Assembly (NCBI GenBank): GCA_963989385.1
Contig: OZ022510.1
Span: 33,485,448 to 33,549,447, forward strand
Direction of reading: 5' to 3'
From: Ctena decussata
Taxonomy: Eukaryota > Mollusca > Bivalvia > Lucinida > Lucinidae
DNA length: 64,000 bases
The notes under the pieces: generated by a model
The model's database searches: none
What the model saw: the letters and a program-made list of their open reading frames with translations, nothing else
What the model was told of the DNA's origin: nothing
Translations under genes and position numbers: made by a program
Part shown: positions 23,491 to 35,938 of the stretch, piece by piece
Numbering within the stretch: position 1 is the stretch's first letter
How the letters are laid out: the number at the start of each line of letters is the position of its first letter

Positions 23491-26400
23491 TAAGTTATAC
23501 TTGCGATTTTCAAACTGGGTTATCAATATGAGGCTACAGAATATAATTATATGGTATATGTCGAATAGTTTCACTGTGATAATAGTTTGTTTATCATTAA
23601 CACATCTGGTAAACTATGTTCAAGGAAGATGCGAAACGAAAATGAGCTGTTATGAAACAAAAACATGGCCAACTTTCCAATAACTGAGTCTCGCCAATAC
23701 ATGTGCGACATGATACACAAAAATGCATTGATTTAGATAGGAGATGACTTTTTAACAACCAATTATAAAGAAATAATAAAAGATAGAAACTCTGTGCTGG
23801 CGGCATAGAAAACTACATTATTTCCCGATTACGCTGATATGTTTTTCATTATTTTATAGTAAGAGCATTTTAGTCTATTTTTGGGTTATTTGTTATGACC
23901 AGTAAAATGATTAAATACATAGCAAAATTAGCTTGAATTTGACAGATTGATACACTTTAAATTAAGATAAGTACACGTTTTGAGAGCTAATTGACTCTGT
24001 GCTGGCGGTTCCAGTTTCCTTAATGTTAGATCTTTATACTGATATAAAATTTATTTAGCTAAACATTGGACGTTTTAGTCTATTTTCCTGTTTAAATTAG
24101 AAACCATAATTTCAAATTTAGTTAGTATCACATTCCGGAGGTGTACGGTTAATGCCGATGTTTACGAACAGCTGAGAAACTAAAGAACAGTTGAAGTACT
24201 AGATCATCGTATACTGTAAGTGCGTAACTGTATTTTTTTATATATTGCCGTAAAATCCAATTCATACGATACGTTTTGCACATCAAATTATCAAATATGC
24301 AATTTAAGACAAATAAGTTGATTCCGATTCTTTCTTTCTTTTCTTCACATTATTAATTTTTATTTTTATTAATATTCTTTTTTTCGCTTAAAATGAGAAG
24401 ACAGTATTGTGATTGTCGTTATCTTCGGTACTTTAATCTTAGTAATACTTACTACCGATTATGAATTAGATCCTTTTGCTAATTATGGCTTCAATTTGCT
24501 GCATCGGTAAAGACTTTGATGGTATTGGAGACGACAATTTGAAACGGAGAGAACTAATGTTGATAGTAAAAGTGTTAATGCCAATTAATGGAAACTATTG
24601 TTCGCCTTACCCAGTTTTGACTCAACCTACTCAGTTTTGACTCAAACTAAATAAGTTAATTGTACACAAAAAGTGTGCGCGCATCAATTAAATCTCATCA
24701 GTGTTGACTACAAAGCGCTCAGTGATGGGGAGGTATTTTTATCATCTGTTAGACTAAACTAGACAGTAAAAGATTGCGCATTCTGATCGGGTATTCAGAG
24801 AGTCAGTTGCAGAAAAAGCAGAAATAATAATAGTAAAACAAATAATAGTAATAATAAAACGCAGAAATATGCAGGATTCATATTTCCCGAACGACTTGGT
24901 CATCAGGTCATTTGGTAACTATGACACTTTTTCGTTTCGTAACAACTCTTTTTCGTATCGTAAAAGCCCTTCTATATACATAGTTAACAAGAAATATTAA
25001 GAGTGTTAAGAAATATGTTCAAGGCCCTCTGTGTATGAAAAGGGTGGAAGGGTGATATTGGTCGTCCTAGGCGCACGTAAGAGTGTCTGGATAGGAAGAT
25101 GTGTATATTATTACTTAATATTTAAACCTAAGTTCATTCTGCAGAGGGATCGATGGATAGCATAAGATTTTTCCTTTTCAATAGTTATTTAGTCCAATTG
25201 CGAGGATGGTAGGATGATAATGAAAGATATGTGCGTCTGAATTTTGTGAAGTATATGAAGAATTCCGTCGCCGTTTGGATTCGAATCAGTAATTGCTAGT
25301 ACAAAGAACACTGCGCTTAAACGACTGCGCTTCCAAGGCTTTACCTGTCTCTTTGGTGAATGACTGCTCTATTCTTAGTTTATACACTACCTGCCAGTAC
25401 CTGGGGAATAAGATTATAACCCACGCATTCGAAATACTCCTTAAAATCATTTTGAACTTATTTTTGGTCCTGATAAGATGGCTGTTGTTGTGATATTTTA
25501 GTTTATACGTTCATCCGGTACGTGATGCCAGTTAGTGTAAAAGTTACATTACAATAGCCAGAACTCCGAAAAACAGCATCAAAAGTACATTAAGCATTAG
25601 CGTAAAGAGAGAAGCACTCAAATAATTTGTTCCGCTGGTTGGTAAATGTTGTCTGAATTCCTGTAAAAGATAATTTATTGGTCGTGACAAATTGACTTGG
25701 AAAATATGAGCTGGAATAAAGGGCTCAGATCGCTTTAAGCAGCGAGATATTCTGTATTAGATAATTGTCTCATGTTTTGAAAGACTCCTGACAAAGAATG
25801 TCATCAATAAAGGATGTTGATTGTAAAAATGCTTTCCTAATCGGAAAATGTAATTTGTTTAAAACAAAACAGTGCGCTTTGTACATCCGATTCGGTTTCC
25901 TGGTGCCATAAGTACCTGTACTTGCATAACCATATTTATAATTTTGGTCAGAACGGCCAAAAGGAAGCGCTTCAATAAAATTAAAATACAAGTAAATCCT
26001 CTCCCTACTCCGCCCCGCGTGAACCAGCTCATCGTTTACACAGCAGAAAAGACTTGTGCATTGCATGGTAAGTACGCAATATATATGAGTGGGAAGTTTA
26101 GCAAGGGGAAGTGGGGGGTCGATATCCAATACGCCAAAGAAAATAATGGTCAAATGTAGCACTGTGATATTAAAGGACCATATTTGTACCATGACCTTTA
26201 ACTGTGGTCAAGGTCACAAAAATGTAGTCAAAGCTATAAAAACTCTCCAGTTTTGTCAGTTATGTAATTCTAAAAACGTGTTAATGGATACAATTAATCA
26301 GTATTTCAACGATTAGTTTCATCATAAAATACTGTTGATCACGACATTGATGTAAACGCCAGTACATGTTTAACGTAATTAAAACGGACACAAAGGTTTA

Positions 26401-27587
26401 AAAATGCGGGGAAATTCGTTTTTCTTGCATCCGATATGTCACAGCCGCAAAGGCTTTAAAAAAAGTTAGCAAAAGTCAGTGATCCGTATAATGTTTAAAT
26501 TATGGCGAAAATTCACGCCTGAAGCATAGATATCCTTTCATATTGCAAAGTATAGAATTGTAAATATACAATTACACTGAGACAACAAAAATAGTTAGAA
26601 TATTTTGGACCAGGATCTTTAATGGTAGTCCGAGGCGCATACTTGTAGTTTAATTAAGACAGAAATATGACCAAAAATATCCTTTGCGAGTGGCTTAGGT
26701 ATTACATATCTAGTATCTGTTTCCAAAGTCTCTACCTTTGGAGAAATTGATTAATTCATTCCAATTCTTTTGCTTTTGGCAAAGGTGCAGCCTTCGTACG
26801 TTTGGCGTGTATACACTGAACAATACGATATAGTCATGCAGAAACCAATTATCAAGTCTAAGTAGGTATATGGGACAGCATTTAAGGCTGCTTATATACC
26901 TTGTTTTATACTTCTATACTGGAACAGTATACTGAATCATGTATTCGTCTGGAAATAGGAGACATAAAACAGCAATATAATCCAGCCGGTAATACCAGGG
27001 GGTTTGCTAGTTATAGACTACAAGTGCAAGTCCTGAACGTCGGTGAATAATTGACCATGGCCTCTACAAAGGCACGGAAAAAACTTTCTTATTTCGCATC
27101 TTGAAATACAAAAGTTCCCAGACTGAGTATGGAAGCTGGTAGAAAAAAAAGAAGCAGAGATCCTTGGCTGCCAAGGTTAATAATCATACGGATTGTTGGA
27201 CCCAATATTGATACAAATACTTAGTCGACCATCATTGCGAGTTATATATAGATATTATTGTCATTGACTTTGCAAGCCCTTTTCAAAGGTGACTGACTAT
27301 TGTATGTAAGCGTTTTGTCTGCTAAGTGGCATCCGAACTCGCCAACGAGATGTCATATCATACTAATTGAAAAGGTCAACGTACCCAAACCATAAGACCG
27401 AACTCGTATTTAGATACACATTGACAATTTCGAGATATTTTAGAGAAAAAAAAAACAGACATGGACTCTAAAACAGAGGTGTGATCAGGTGCGTGAGAGT
27501 AAGAAGCATCGTACAGCCGCCATATATACGATGAAACAACGATAAGAGACGGACTACTGTGTCTTGGGGGTGGGGTGTACGTAGAGG
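23491..27587. other. Long non-coding stretch with a local duplication
   Basis: No supported gene. At 23,791-23,890 and 23,993-24,105 two diverged segments share CTCTGTGCTGGCGG, a central TTATACTGATAT-like part and CATTTTAGTCTATTTT, so about 100 bp was duplicated locally. AATAATAGTAATAATA microsatellite at about 24,815-24,860. Opposed 140- and 95-codon frames at 25,770-26,192 overlap each other and resemble no protein I know. Confidence 0.5.
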
Positions 27588-27920
27588 ATCTTACACGAGT
27601 GGTCATTTAATATGAAACTTATGAAAAGAGCTTTCGGTAACTTTCATAAATTTCATATGAAATGAGCACGAGCCTTCGGCGAGATTCATAAATTTCATAT
27701 TAAATGACCACGAGCGTAAGGTTCGGTTTATCATATGACACTTTAAAATTGGATTTTAACGCCTTCCGTTTGAGCATTATTTCAATAAGAAAACGTATTA
27801 TTGACATGGACGATGTCAATGACGTCACGTTTACGCGCCAAAGTGTTATTACACGTGTGGTCATACGATTTTTATGGCACGACGTTATCCAATGAATAAC
27901 AGCGACGTCATATGATAAAT
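27588..27920. repeat. Inverted-repeat (MITE-like) element
   Basis: Arms of about 30-40 bp: CACGAGTGGTCATTTAATAT at about 27,594 is complementary to ATATTAAATGACCACGAGCG near 27,695-27,716. A third partial arm (TTTCATATGAAATGAGCACG) sits between them. TTTATCATATGAC (about 27,727) and GACGTCATATGATAAA (about 27,905) form an outer or adjacent inverted pair. No coding sequence. Family and true ends unknown. Confidence 0.55.
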
Positions 27921-28184
27921 TGTGATTGTGGCCTTTTCTGTGCATCCTCATTCATATTTTTCAAAGTCAGTCTGAAGCAAGAGTAACAGAAAACAACTTG
28001 TTTGGTTAAGATGGGCTCTCACCCTATGGTCTGCCGCCAAACTCTCGAAACATTTGGGACGTAGCCGTCATTTACACTGAGATCTGACTCAGCATCGTGT
28101 CCAATTAAAGTGGAATGAAGAGTTAGACATAAATACAAACGTAAACTCTGTCTGATAAAATCTAGATTGCTTTCGGATCGCACT

Positions 28185-28570
28185 AAGAACCTTAATTCTT
28201 CTGGCTGACTTCTAATCTTGTTTTCAGGAAGTTTTAATCTTTTCCATTCGTGCTTAGAATTAATTCAAGACCTTTTAACTTCTTCGACTAGTGACAGGAA
28301 ATGATCTTGTAAATTTCTTTCTGTCTGTAATGATCGGTAAAATTTAATTCCGAGCACAATTTGTTATCTTTAACAAGATTATGTCTACGAATAACAATCT
28401 CAAAGGTTTTGCATGGAAGCAATAAATCTCACTGACGAATAGGCTTTCTGATGTAAGGAAAAAAGCTATGGAATGATTGATAGGCATTTGATTATATTTA
28501 ATCACGTTACTTTACTAAATGTAATTGCTTCAGCGGCTTTATCGATCTGCAGGAACATTGATAGACCTGT
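28185..28570. repeat. Diverged third copy (C) of the left edge of the duplication
   Basis: Aligns at roughly 70% with 36,536-36,910. Shared landmarks are CTTGTTTTCA(A/G)GAAGT, GCTTAGAATTAATT, GACTAGTGACAGGAA, TAATGATSGGTAAAAT, TAACAAGATT and ATGATTGATA. Similarity ends near 28,570. It is far older than the A/B split. Confidence 0.6.
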
Positions 28571-29922
28571 TTACGAAGAAAAAGTGATAAATATTTAAGA
28601 TTTTATATGTTAAACATTTATCAAAACTTAACGTTCTATTAAAGAGATCCTATTAGCTCGACGAAATATACTGAATATCAAAATATCGACATGAACAATA
28701 AACAAATGCTAGTACAAAACATGCAAAAACATGTAATTGTAGCACTAATCGAATTATACAAGTTCAGTAGAGTGAAACATTATTACATGTTATGCAACAG
28801 CAATATAGCTCCATGCATTTGATTTCTCAAAGCTCAAAATTTATAGGGAAAAAAAACGAAAAAAAAATAAAAAAAAACGTCAATTTTGTTGTTTTAATAA
28901 GTACATATTTTTCTTTTCACTATGTTTATAAAGATGGTGAAAACACCCAGCATGTTTTTTTTTTAAAAGTCCCCGTTGAAAACTCAGAGCTCCTCATTCT
29001 ACGCGTGTTCTTAAAAGAAATTACTATGTGACTCTTAGACTGAATTGTCGACAAACGGTTCTAGAGTTATGCCACGGTAGATCAAATTGTGAAATACTGA
29101 TGAATTCATCAAGTAAGGCTATTCTACTTTTACAAATGATTCAAAAAGAAAGTGTTTTTGTTTCAGAAAATGGTCAGAACTACATACCTAATCATATAAA
29201 CCAGTTTCAAGCAAACAAACCCACAGTTAGAGCAGAACTTGTACACATTGTACATATGTATATTCTATTGAAATAAACATTTGAATAATTAAAATGACTG
29301 GTTAACTGATTTTTTCTAAACATTAAGTCATCCGCTACAAAAGAATAGGTTGTAACATGATTGCTACGGTACGGAATTTTTTGTTTTTAAGGTTTGGTGT
29401 CTTTTTGATTTGTTTTAAAGTAATCTAGCATTGTGAACACCATGTTGGCACAGACAGAACTGGTTGTTTTGGCCTTTGCTATTTTATTGTGTGCGTCTTT
29501 GACTTGTTTATGTGTCTGTCATTTAGTATCGATGGTTAGCTGTTAGCTGTGATTGTAACATTTACGTAGTATTTTACACTGACATTGCTTTAATGTTCAG
29601 TAAACACGTGTATACACTAACCTAGACTTATCGTAAAATTCGAAGTATCTGGACAGATAAATCTGAGCAAACAGTGCAGCCTGATAAGTGGTTGCACTGT
29701 TTGTGATCCCATCTGCAGCTTTCTCGCGCATTAATGCATTGTACAGCCAAATATTCCCGTGTGTAGGTCAACCAAGGTAGTTATTTCAGGTGTCCAATTT
29801 TTCACGGTGGGAGATTTCATACTCTTGAGAAAGCTTTCTAAAGGTAAATACTTGCAAATATCGTCATCCATCGGCAACAGAACATAATGTCTGTCGGTGC
29901 CTTGCCGGTATTTAAACATTTT
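28571..29922. other. Non-coding spacer
   Basis: AT-rich, with A-runs at about 28,850-28,878. No gene recognised. Two adjacent frames at 28,792-29,276 (79 and 82 codons) have no features that would support them. Confidence 0.5.
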
Positions 29923-30042
29923 GGCATCGGTAGACTACGAAGTTAATGTGATGGCATCGGTAGGCTACGAAGTTTATGGAATGTCACAGGTAGGCTATGA
30001 AGTTTATGGAAAGGCATCGATAGGCTACGAAATTTATGGGGA
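29923..30042 (+). repeat. 30-bp minisatellite, four units, open reading frame
   Basis: Units start at 29,923, 29,953, 29,983 and 30,013, each close to GGCATCGGTAGGCTACGAAG plus TTTATGGAAT. Because 30 is a multiple of 3 the frame (part of an ATG-initiated open frame, 29,897-30,172) stays open and encodes decapeptides of the ASVGYEVYGM type. It could be a coincidental frame in a minisatellite or a fragment of a repetitive low-complexity protein. No promoter or splice context was recognised. Confidence 0.7.
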
Positions 30043-30335
30043 TGTTGGCTTATTGTACCTGTTTGCCAATACTTGCGACTTGGAATCAAAACATCTAGGC
30101 ATGTGCATTCTTCTTGCTGAAATTATACTGTCAACAATTGCAGAGTGGTGCACATATACGCAGCTCGCCTGAACAGTAATTGGAAAAAGTAAACTTTTAT
30201 AGAAAAAAAGAAGAATCCTGACTAAATTGTTTTACCATTGATACAAGATATGAGCTATCCCGTGTGATATAAAATATATTCCCGTTTCGTCCTGCTACGT
30301 CTATTCAGACAACTTAGCAACAACCATTCTGTTTT

Positions 30336-30914
30336 GTGTGTAACAAACCATTCCTTGTATCTTTAAATTGGGACCTATTCTGCTGCCTTGTACTTATGTT
30401 GCCTGGACGGAAAATAGCGCTGATCCAAAGTAGTTTATTCTATTGCATTGCTCTCTTTGCAGAGGATTGTTTACAGATTGAACGGTTTTTGATTTCGGAA
30501 CCTTGTGGCAGATTAAAGAATAGTTCAAACAACTGTTTGGTAAAACTCGTGCGCTGTTATATAGCTACAGGCATAGTCTGTATCAGGACAATTCTCTTAT
30601 TCTTTTCATGTGCTATAGTAGCTGACAAATTTCCACGACATTCCATTGTTAAGGTGTATGGGTACACTTCCTTGCCATTTTCCGCAATTTTACAAGGGGA
30701 AACGACTTTTAAGACTTCCTGTTTGGTTTCCTGGGCGACAAAACCCTTTCAAAAGGAATTATCTCTTAAAAGAAAGAATTTGCTTCAAGAGGAGCTAATT
30801 TTTTCTCCTGTAGGAGATGACACCAATGATAAGGAAGGCAAAAATAACAGAAGTAAAGGAAAAAACAAAACAAACAACACACAAAAAAACGGTAGTGTTG
30901 CTTACCCTGAATGA
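30336..30914 (+). other. Unassigned 192-codon open reading frame
   Basis: This is unusually long for sequence this AT-rich, but I recognise no domain. Residues 1-110 are hydrophobic and Cys-rich (FCCLVLMLPG, LLFFSCAIVADKF). The last quarter is a low-complexity Lys/Asn tail (NNRSKGKNKTNNTQKNG) encoded by an A-rich tract. The last 250 bp match a second copy at 33,600-33,870, whose frame differs, so at least that part is dispersed repeat. It is most likely transposon-derived or fortuitous. Confidence 0.2.
30650..30905 (+). repeat. Dispersed repeat, copy 1
   Basis: Shares TTCCTGTTTG, CCTGGGCGAC, CTTTCAAAAGG-like, AATTTTCTCCTGTA and GGCAGAGTTGCTTGCCCT-like words with 33,600-33,870 in the same order. 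Class unknown; no terminal repeats or tRNA-like head seen. Confidence 0.5.
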
Positions 30915-31828
30915 GTAATCATTCACCTTAATTATTTCTTTCTGTTATGAACTGTGTGTGAACTTCTGAAGATGTCTTTTCTTTTTCATGTTTTATATTA
31001 TTAATCTACGGATTTTGTATCTTGCAGAGATTTAACCGAGGGTTCCACTCAAAAATAATAGTTTTAGACATTTCTGGTGACAAACTTATAAATAATAGAT
31101 TTTAAGGAAAATTGTGATGGTTCATAATGACATGTCTGATTTCTAGTGTCCGACAGAATAATAGGCGATTTGAATTTCATTACGTGTCAAGAGTTCCTAA
31201 TATAAGTAGCTGATAAAATAAGAAGTGGCTGAAAAGAGACAGTAACGCAGCCTGAAAAGTCTATCCAGCGTGACTTTGCAAAGCAAAAACGTGCTTATGC
31301 AATGCACTTCGTGTGCGTCCATGTGCATGTGTGTGTGTGTGTATGTGCTTGTGCATGCACTTGCACCTATTGCGTTACTCAGTTTCTAAGAAACCAAAAG
31401 GCTCAGAGTCTTCAAACTGGCCCCATAGATACATCCGGAAAAGATCTACTGAAATAGCAATGTATACTGAGCCGTGACGTATATGTCACGGTTGATTGAA
31501 CATGTTTAGAACAACACTAGAACCAAGGGCGAGGATGTGTGTACAATAAAACATGCACCCCCCCCCCCCCTCAATACACATACCTACCCTCCATGCCCCA
31601 CATCCCTTTGCTATTTTTTGACCGATACAAAGCTATGGTTCTGATGCTGTTCGACTTTTGTAATGATTTTTGTCGCATCCCGGAATTTCATATATTTCAT
31701 AGTCCGGTATCTGTAGACTTTATTTTTGTGCATGTTCTGTCCTGCCTAGCCTTGCTGTTCGGCTACCTCCAGAGGAGAGTTGGTCATTTTGCTGACTTTC
31801 AACTTGCGTGTCAGTAGATTCTGCATTT
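30906..31828. other. Non-coding spacer with simple repeats
   Basis: A GT-rich microsatellite at about 31,325-31,350, a near-perfect palindrome CCGTGACGTATATGTCACGG at about 31,472-31,491, and a C-run at about 31,557-31,570. No gene. Confidence 0.5.
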
Positions 31829-32063
31829 TAGCCGCAACACGAAAATACCAACAAAGTGGCATGTGCCCCCAGCACAGACACAGATCAACTTGATCATCCG
31901 CCCAGTCTAATCAAAGTCTTTGCTTTGCACTCGTATGGTAGCTAAGGGTATAAGCTTGCTCCATGCGGACGTCGAAGACTCTGATCAGACTGGGCAAATG
32001 TCAAATTTGATCTGAGTCTGAGCTAGGCGCACATGCCATTTTGTTGGTTTTCTCATGTCGAGG
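31829..32063. mobile_element. TGAGCCGCG inverted-repeat element, copy outside the duplication
   Basis: Left end TAGCCGCAACACGAAAATAC, right end TTGGTTTTCTCATGTCGAGG, with CATGTGCCCCCAG and GGCGCACATGCCA arms and the GCGGACGTCGAAGACTCTGA interior. It is more decayed at both tips than the copies in A and B. Confidence 0.7.
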
Positions 32064-33599
32064 ATGACGCTCGAGCACGATAGCAATCTTTGACCTCGGA
32101 GACTTTTTCTTCTATGCTGTTGACTGCTAATACAAACCAAGAAAAAAGTAGAATTATTCGCAACATAATGTTTACCCATTATGCTTAGTGGACTATTCTA
32201 TTCTTATCAAATAGATGTGACCATTTGTCAATTAAGGGGCGTTTGGTTTAATTCTTTTTATCGATTTTATTTTATTTTACTGAGAAATACCCATTGGTCT
32301 TATGCAAACAGTGTAGACATTGATCCGATGCTGCGTTTTGTGGCCTCTGATCTGTGTCTGTACTATTTGCCTATGTCCTATTTATGGAATGTTAGGCGTG
32401 AATGGGTTAAAATGACACTTGTTTGCTTTTTAAAACTGACACAACAAAAATCACTGAAAAAAATACTGGTTTCAGTGTTTTACACTTTTATTTGTCAGGT
32501 TGTTGGTACCATTCGGTATGACCATTTTTCGTGCCGCAGACGCGTATAATTTCGATATTGTTCCACATTTCACAAGATTTGATTGTTCAAATAACACGTA
32601 TGTCAAAATTTAGCCAATAATATCAAAGGTCAAGGAATATTTAATCTTCGTTTTTCCCCATCGCATGCACTGTGAATACTAGCAGTCTGTCATATATTAA
32701 AACAACATGTTTCTCTTGTTGGTAATTTTTCTAAAGAAAACAGACGCAGATGTTCAATACTTTCTTTTTTTTCGACGTATATCTACTTTTGATTTCTACT
32801 TTCGGTTTAGTACACACAAATAAACAGTACACCATGTTGGTAACTATTTTGAAATCAGGTCAATTTCAAAATTGACCGCAGTCCATTTTTTGAATTCCAA
32901 ATTGGACAGCCCAATTTTGAGATAGGTCATTGTCGCCACCCAGTGTCAAAATTACGGTTGCGGGTACCTACCGACATAGCTTACTTGAGTCATATTCGGG
33001 ACAGTTATTGTCAACTCTTCAACTAGAGACATATTACAAAACACACTTCCATTTACTCTGCGACGGTTATCATTTTTTAAAGATTTTTCTTGTTATTTGT
33101 TATTTCTAATCCTACAGAACTCAAATTACCCGTTTCGTCAAGGTGACCTTAGTTGTCTGTCATTTCCGTGTATAATCTTGGGAATATAAACAACACTGGG
33201 TTCTCAGCCAAAATACAATTAAACTTAAACAAAATGCAATTATATTTAAAGTTGAGGAAACCACATTAGTCTCTAACAAGGTTTTTCGCATAAAGAGGAA
33301 ATTGTCAGTGTGTTTCTCAGAAATTGCTTTTTCCCAAAGCTATGAAACCCAGACAAATTTTAAATCCGTCTACTATCTACAAATCCATGCAGTTTAATTA
33401 GTTTCTATATAATGCTAGTAAAGTCAAGTTTACTTGAAATTAAGTTTTCTGTTTTCTGAATAAGCTCTGAACGAATATCAAGATAATTTTTGTATGATTT
33501 ATAATGTGTCTTGCGCACATGTATATGCTTCGAGTCTTGATAAAACATATCATTGCGACTATGAGTTGCGCATGCCCAGAGTTAATACATACTTTTTGC
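32064..33599. other. Non-coding spacer
   Basis: No gene. Imperfect repeats of CAAAATTGACC/CCAATTTTGA occur at about 32,860-32,925. Otherwise featureless. Confidence 0.5.
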
Positions 33600-33870
33600 A
33601 ATGATGGTGTATGGAAACACCTCCATATTTCAATGTCGTTCACAGAAAAGGGAATTGTTTCTGTGATTTCCTGTTTGCTTCCCTGGGCGACCTGCCCTTC
33701 CAAAAGGGTCTACTCTTACAGAAATGAATTTTCTCCTGTATGGGCCAATTTTCCATGCTTCTTTCGGAACATTTTATTTCTATTTGAAAGTGACCTCATT
33801 GCTAAAGGAGGAAAAACAACAACAATAAAAACGGCAGAGTTGCTTGCCCTAAAATTGAACCCATTTACCG
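33600..33870 (+). repeat. Dispersed repeat, copy 2
   Basis: Counterpart of 30,650-30,905, in the same orientation about 3 kb away. The 132-codon frame crossing it is not shared with copy 1, so it is not treated as a gene. Confidence 0.5.
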
Positions 33871-33954
33871 TAATATTCCCAGGCAAACTCAATACACACT
33901 GACATGACAATTTAATCTCCATATCTCCAAATGCTATAATGGTATTTGATTTTT

Positions 33955-35365
33955 ATACTCCGCCACACGGTAGTTGCGGGTTATTATGTTTTCACGTTGG
34001 CTGTCGGTGTGTCCGTCCGTCCATCCGTCCGTCCGTCTGTCCGCTCGTAGTACGTACATCCATACGTCCGCACTTTGTACTTAAGTATTTATCAACGGAT
34101 TTCATTGGCCTCTAGTTCCTTTTCTATATGGAGTATCATGGTAAAACTTCACAGGAATGATAACAAACGCGTTAAATTATTATAGAAATGTTGTCCTCAA
34201 GAGGTTTCTACCCCTGCCCTGGGGCTATAAACTTGTGTAAAATCATGAAAAAATAAAGAAAAAAATCTGTGTTCAAAGCAGTTCTTCTGAAACTTAAAGC
34301 AAATGACGCGCATAATCAAAGCTTCTCAAGATGCTCAGAATTTGGCCCATTATTTCTAAAATGGGTTATCTGCTCCTGCCCCCGCATACATAAATTCATG
34401 AAAAGATCTATATAAAATCATAGTTCTAAGCAGCATGCCGGAACCTTACAGCAAATGATCAGAATAGTGAAAGTTTCCTGTGTTGCTTGGAATTGACCCC
34501 AAGGGGATTAACTGCCCCTGTGCTAGGGCTACGTCCGTCCGTAAGTTTCCGTGTGGTAACTTAAGTATTTATCAACGGATTTTATTTAGATTTTGCACAT
34601 GCATTTGTAACAAGAATGTCTCGCTTGGAATTGTTAATGGACAAATTTTGATAATTTCTAAGAGAGTTATGACTCTTGTCAATGTATAGAAATGGCTTTG
34701 GTCTCTAGTTTCTTTACTATTAGGAGTATCATGGCTAAACGTCAAAGAAATGATCGAAGTAACAAAAGTTTTACATTACTATAATAATTGTGTCCTCAAG
34801 GGCTATCTACCCCTGCCCTGGTGCTATATACTTGTGTAAAATCATGAAAAAAAATCTATAAAATTCTGAGTTCAAAGCAGTTGTCCTGAAACTTATAGCA
34901 AATGCTCATTCGGTTTACTGTGCGTGTCTTTCGTAAACTTGTGTCACTTTTTTGTGTGTATGTGCTTCTTTCCCTTTGGTTTTGAGAGCGAAATTTGGGA
35001 TTTTTTGTATCAATTCCTGATCATTGCCCAACTTTTTACTTATAGCAAATGGCCCGCATAATAAAAGGTTCCCAAGATGCTCAGAATTTAGCACATTATT
35101 TCTGAATAGGAATTCTCTGCCTCTGCCCTAGGGTTACATACATGCATAAACTGTTGATAAAATCTGCATAAATCATACGTTAAACGGATTTTTCTGAAGC
35201 CTACAACTGCACTCAGGTTATAAAGTGAGAAAAATAATGAATCAGAAAAAAATGATTTAATGAAAGAGGTTTGCATGCAGTGGGGAGTAGGGGGGTGTTA
35301 TAAAGTGAGAACAATAATGAATCAGAAAAAAAAATGAATTATTGAAAGAGGTTTGCATGGGGGGG
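33955..35365 (+). mobile_element. Modular tandem-repeat element, TACTCCGCC type
   Basis: Begins near TACTCCGCCACACGGTAG, followed by a GTCC microsatellite (about 34,008-34,045), then repeated modules. ACTTAAGTATTTATCAACGG occurs at about 34,080 and 34,559, GTCCTCAAGAGGTTTCTACC-like at about 34,192 and 34,792, and CAAGATGCTCAGAATTT at about 34,326 and 35,073. It ends in a 77-bp tandem pair (about 35,220-35,365). It has the same plan as the AGCTCAC elements but different module sequence. Ends are not defined. Confidence 0.5.
34900..35036 (+). mobile_element. Nested repeat fragment
   Basis: GCTCATTCGGTTTACTGTGC, TGTGCTTCTTTCCCTTTGG and CTGATCATTGCCC interrupt a module of the surrounding element (ACTTATAGCAAATG is present on both sides). 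It matches the repeat at 6,600-6,720, so it is a younger nested insertion. Confidence 0.55.
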
Positions 35366-35938
35366 GGGTACCACGCAATCGTTTGCGATGCTTTTATTTC
35401 ATGATGCCACACGTATAACCTGAGATGTATCAATGTAGGTCACAGACGAGGACTGTTGCATTCATACAGAGTCGAAGTTATGTTGTATCCAAGAAATCAA
35501 AGAGTATTTAGCAGAACGTTTGAAAAAAGGACACGATTAATTTTACAGCCGACGTCGCTTACAGAGACTGAACTGTGTAAATTTAACTTTAGACACTCTG
35601 GTATAAAGATGTTAGAAAGCGTACTTTAGTATTTCTTATTGACCAGTATGTTTTGATACAATTTACTTTCTGCGACGCACCGATATTATGTCAGAATAGT
35701 TATATCAGATAGCTTTGTATGAGCATTTAAAATTCGTTAGTTCGGTTGATCTAGGATGGCCTCGTTAAAATATTCTTTATTGTTTTGCCTTTTTCGTGAC
35801 TCTTGTTAATATTCCATTTTTTTTTTTTCGTTTCAATGATAAAAGATGAACACCCTATTGATTCTTTTGGCGTTATGTATGGTGGCTAAAAACATACATC
35901 TCAGTAAGATACTAGACAGTTTTATTGTATACTTAAGG
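35366..35938. other. Non-coding spacer
   Basis: No gene or recognised element. Confidence 0.5.

Noticed and set aside
25770..26192. Opposed 140- and 95-codon frames
   Set aside because: They overlap on opposite strands, resemble nothing known, and their lengths are borderline for chance over 64 kb.
30906..31828. CCGTGACGTATATGTCACGG palindrome as a regulatory site
   Set aside because: It resembles the core of the palindromic mini-element at 36,921 and has no gene nearby; it is more likely a repeat relic.
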